DNA of 5,312 nt from an uncultured Clostridia bacterium (GTDB lineage Bacteria > Bacillota > Clostridia > Lachnospirales > Anaerotignaceae): assembly GCA_910587735.1 (NCBI GenBank), contig CAJUNT010000069.1, positions 1 to 5,312 on the forward strand, written 5' to 3'. Of this stretch, positions 4,258-5,312 are shown in pieces. A model generated the notes under the pieces. The model saw only the letters and a list, made by a program, of their open reading frames with translations, searched no databases and was not told the origin of the DNA. A program made the translations under genes and the position numbers. Numbering within the stretch: the first letter of the stretch is position 1; every line of letters starts with the position of its first letter.

Positions 4258-5001
4258 TTATTGTTGTTTTTCTGTTTTTTCCATATATTCTAATTGCATT
4301 TTTTCTAAAAGAGTTTCATTTTCTGTTTTTTGTTCTTCTACTTTATTACTGTCATATTGTTTTTGTGTTTCTCCTAAAGTTTCTCCTATATCCCCCATTA
4401 AATCCCCTGAGCGTTGTTCTAATTCCGCTACTTTGTTTTCTTTCTTCTCTATAATAGATTCTCCAGCATCATGTTGCTTATCCAGTTCAATTTCTGATTC
4501 CAATACATTTTTTTCAGCATCTATACTTCTTTTTACAGAATACATCGTATCAGCTTGCTCCGCACTAACAGAAAATGCTGTCAAATCATTTATTTTTTGC
4601 TTTTCTGCATTCTGTTGTGATTTTGGAGTATTTTTATTATATTCTTTTGGTTCCATTGCCTTTTTTGTTTCTTCCGACTGTATTTTTGCAATTTGAGCAT
4701 CTATATTTTTAATTTGCATATCATAAGATTCTAAAAGGGCATTAATATCTTGCGCACTACTACCATCTTCCATAGCTTTCGTTCTAATTTCACTCTTACG
4801 TTGCATTAATGCTTGTTTTTGCTTTTGTAAATTTTTAATCGTATTAGAAGATTTTCCTTGTGGGCTTAAAGATACTTTATCATGATTTGCTTGCTGTGAC
4901 TGTTTTGAAGTACCTTTTTGTTTCACCGCATTCTGATTTGTAATATGTGCATTTTGAAAAATCGAATTATTATTTTGTATTGCTGAAAAATTAACATTCA
5001 T
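4258..5001 (-). CDS. Gln/Lys/Glu-rich coiled-coil protein, unknown, possibly flagella-associated
   Basis: A hydrophilic protein of 247 residues with no signal peptide, membrane segment or cysteine. Residues 1-40 are Asn/Gln-rich and probably disordered (NVNFSAIQNNNSIFQNAHITNQN). DKVSLSPQGK (41-50) resembles the short D.V.(L/I)S..(G/A)K peptide seen in several flagella-related proteins of Bacillota, including FlgM-type sequences; this is recollection, not a search. Residues 53-112 form a strong heptad-like helix (KNLQKQKQALMQRKSEI ... DMQIKNIDAQIAKIQSEE), and 155-245 a second charged helical stretch (SEIELDKQHD, EKKENKVAELEQRSGD). The ATG at 5001-4999 has AAAGGGG (5017-5011) at a 9-nt gap. An insertion sequence begins within about 60 bp upstream and may have separated the gene from its native promoter. 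The opposite-strand frame at 4226-4696 is a shadow of this gene. Coding is well supported; function is unknown. Confidence 0.85.
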   Translation of the reverse strand: MNVNFSAIQNNNSIFQNAHITNQNAVKQKGTSKQSQQANHDKVSLSPQGKSSNTIKNLQKQKQALMQRKSEIRTKAMEDGSSAQDINALLESYDMQIKNIDAQIAKIQSEETKKAMEPKEYNKNTPKSQQNAEKQKINDLTAFSVSAEQADTMYSVKRSIDAEKNVLESEIELDKQHDAGESIIEKKENKVAELEQRSGDLMGDIGETLGETQKQYDSNKVEEQKTENETLLEKMQLEYMEKTEKQQ

Positions 5002-5050
5002 AATGCATTACCCCTTTCATAGTTTTAAGTTCTGTTACGTTAAAATGATA

Positions 5051-5080
5051 TAGACAACAGCCCCTTGTTAGAAGTACAAT
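5051..5080 (+). promoter_or_regulatory. Insertion-sequence promoter for the transposase
   Basis: TAGACA (5051-5056), an 18-base spacer, then TACAAT (5075-5080). Each hexamer matches the σA consensus at 5 of 6 positions. The start point would fall near 5087, downstream of the inverted-repeat arm at 5056-5066, so the native mRNA would lack that arm. Confidence 0.5.
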
Positions 5081-5121
5081 AAAATTAAGCAAAACATATT
5101 TTCTCCCAGAAAGGAGCTGTT
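5056..5121 (+). repeat. Inverted repeat that can mask the transposase ribosome binding site
   Basis: AACAGCCCCTT (5056-5066) and AAGGAGCTGTT (5111-5121) are inverted copies matching at 10 of 11 positions, 44 bases apart. The right arm contains the transposase Shine-Dalgarno AAGGAG. Known: several insertion sequences sequester the transposase ribosome binding site on transcripts that enter from flanking DNA. Here only such read-through transcripts would carry both arms. Confidence 0.6.
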
Positions 5122-5124
5122 TCT

Positions 5125-5312
5125 ATGCATAAATATAAAAATTACTTTTAAAGACTTTTCTATTTCTTGTCCTCATTGTTTTTCTCAATCCATTTGGCGT
5201 TATGGAAAAGATAAATATGGACATCAAAAATATTGTTGTTGTAATTGTTATCACCAGTTTACTTTAGAACCTAATAAAACTAAACTTTCTAAAAAAGGCT
5301 ATCCGAAGTGTC
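5125..5312 (+). pseudogene. Transposase N-terminal zinc ribbon, frameshifted after five codons, 3' end outside window
   Basis: The ATG at 5125 has AAGGAG at an 8-nt gap, but its frame reads only MHKYKNYF before TAA at 5149-5151. The next frame, open to the window edge, reads ITFKDFSISCPHCFSQSIWR and continues through RYGKDKYGHQKYCCCNCYHQF. This is a CxxC...CxxC zinc ribbon of the kind that starts many IS transposases and binds the element ends; a second one probably begins at GYPKC (5300s). No ATG, GTG or TTG precedes it in frame. Removing one A from the AAAAA run at 5137-5141 would join the two into MHKYKITFKDFSISCPHC, so a single-base insertion seems to have broken the gene. A sequencing error, unusual ATA initiation or recoding are alternatives. 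Catalytic residues lie beyond the window. Confidence 0.75.

Larger units (their letters stand above)
5051..5312 (+). mobile_element. Left part of an insertion sequence (runs off the window)
   Basis: A transposase-like zinc-ribbon reading frame with its own promoter, ribosome binding site and leader inverted repeat begins here and continues past the window edge. The left boundary is approximate: neither the terminal inverted repeat nor the target duplication can be fixed without the right end. It most likely lies between 5015 and 5056. The family was not assigned; the N-terminal zinc-ribbon layout is of the IS1/IS1595-like kind. Confidence 0.7.

Noticed and set aside
4226..4696. Plus-strand Ser/Cys/Phe-rich frame of 156 codons
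   Set aside because: It is the antisense shadow of the Gln/Lys/Glu-rich gene on the minus strand, which explains its odd composition.
1..5312. CRISPR array, tRNA or rRNA gene
   Set aside because: No regularly spaced direct repeats, cloverleaf or rRNA-like sequence was seen.

Overview
The window is AT-rich, with strong AAGGAGG-type ribosome binding sites, frequent TTG starts, a σ28 (σD)-type promoter and a Bacillota-style flagellin/CsrA pair. This points to a motile low-GC Gram-positive, most likely an anaerobic clostridium (Lachnospiraceae-like). That placement is inferred from gene content and sequence style, not from a database match.

Layout. (1) Bases 1-1225, minus strand: the N-terminal 408 codons of a flagellin, cut by the window edge. 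(2) Bases 1226-1363: the flagellin leader, with a hairpin that displays GGA in its loop and a second GGA in the Shine-Dalgarno, a typical CsrA target. (3) Bases 1364-1576, minus: csrA, 70 codons. (4) Bases 1577-1800: a divergent intergenic region with a near-consensus σ28 promoter pointing at csrA and an array of AATAGT/ACTATT half-sites, some overlapping the promoter. (5) Bases 1801-2175, plus: a small XRE-type HTH regulator, the natural candidate to bind that array. (6) Bases 2176-2502: AT-rich gap with a hairpin and two strong Shine-Dalgarno sequences that lead into no real ORF. (7) Bases 2503-2757, plus: an 84-residue helical protein of unknown function starting at TTG. (8) Bases 2758-2952: a 16-bp hairpin, then a σA-like promoter. 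(9) Bases 2953-4149, plus: an AI-2E/PerM-family membrane transporter starting at TTG. (10) Bases 4181-4214: a perfect 14-bp terminator hairpin between convergent genes. (11) Bases 4258-5001, minus: a 247-residue Gln/Lys/Glu-rich coiled-coil protein. (12) From about 5051 to the window end, plus: the left part of an insertion sequence whose zinc-ribbon transposase is out of frame with its only normal start codon.

How the parts fit. The best-supported circuit is motility control. σ28 transcribes csrA and probably flagellin. CsrA should bind the flagellin leader and block its translation. FliW, the usual CsrA antagonist, is not in the window. The divergently encoded XRE regulator may add a transcriptional layer by binding palindromes next to the σ28 promoter. 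The 247-residue protein may belong to the same motility region, but that rests on style and proximity only. The insertion sequence shows a layout suited to silencing read-through translation of its transposase: an upstream arm complementary to the transposase ribosome binding site, with the element's own promoter placed to start transcripts beyond that arm.
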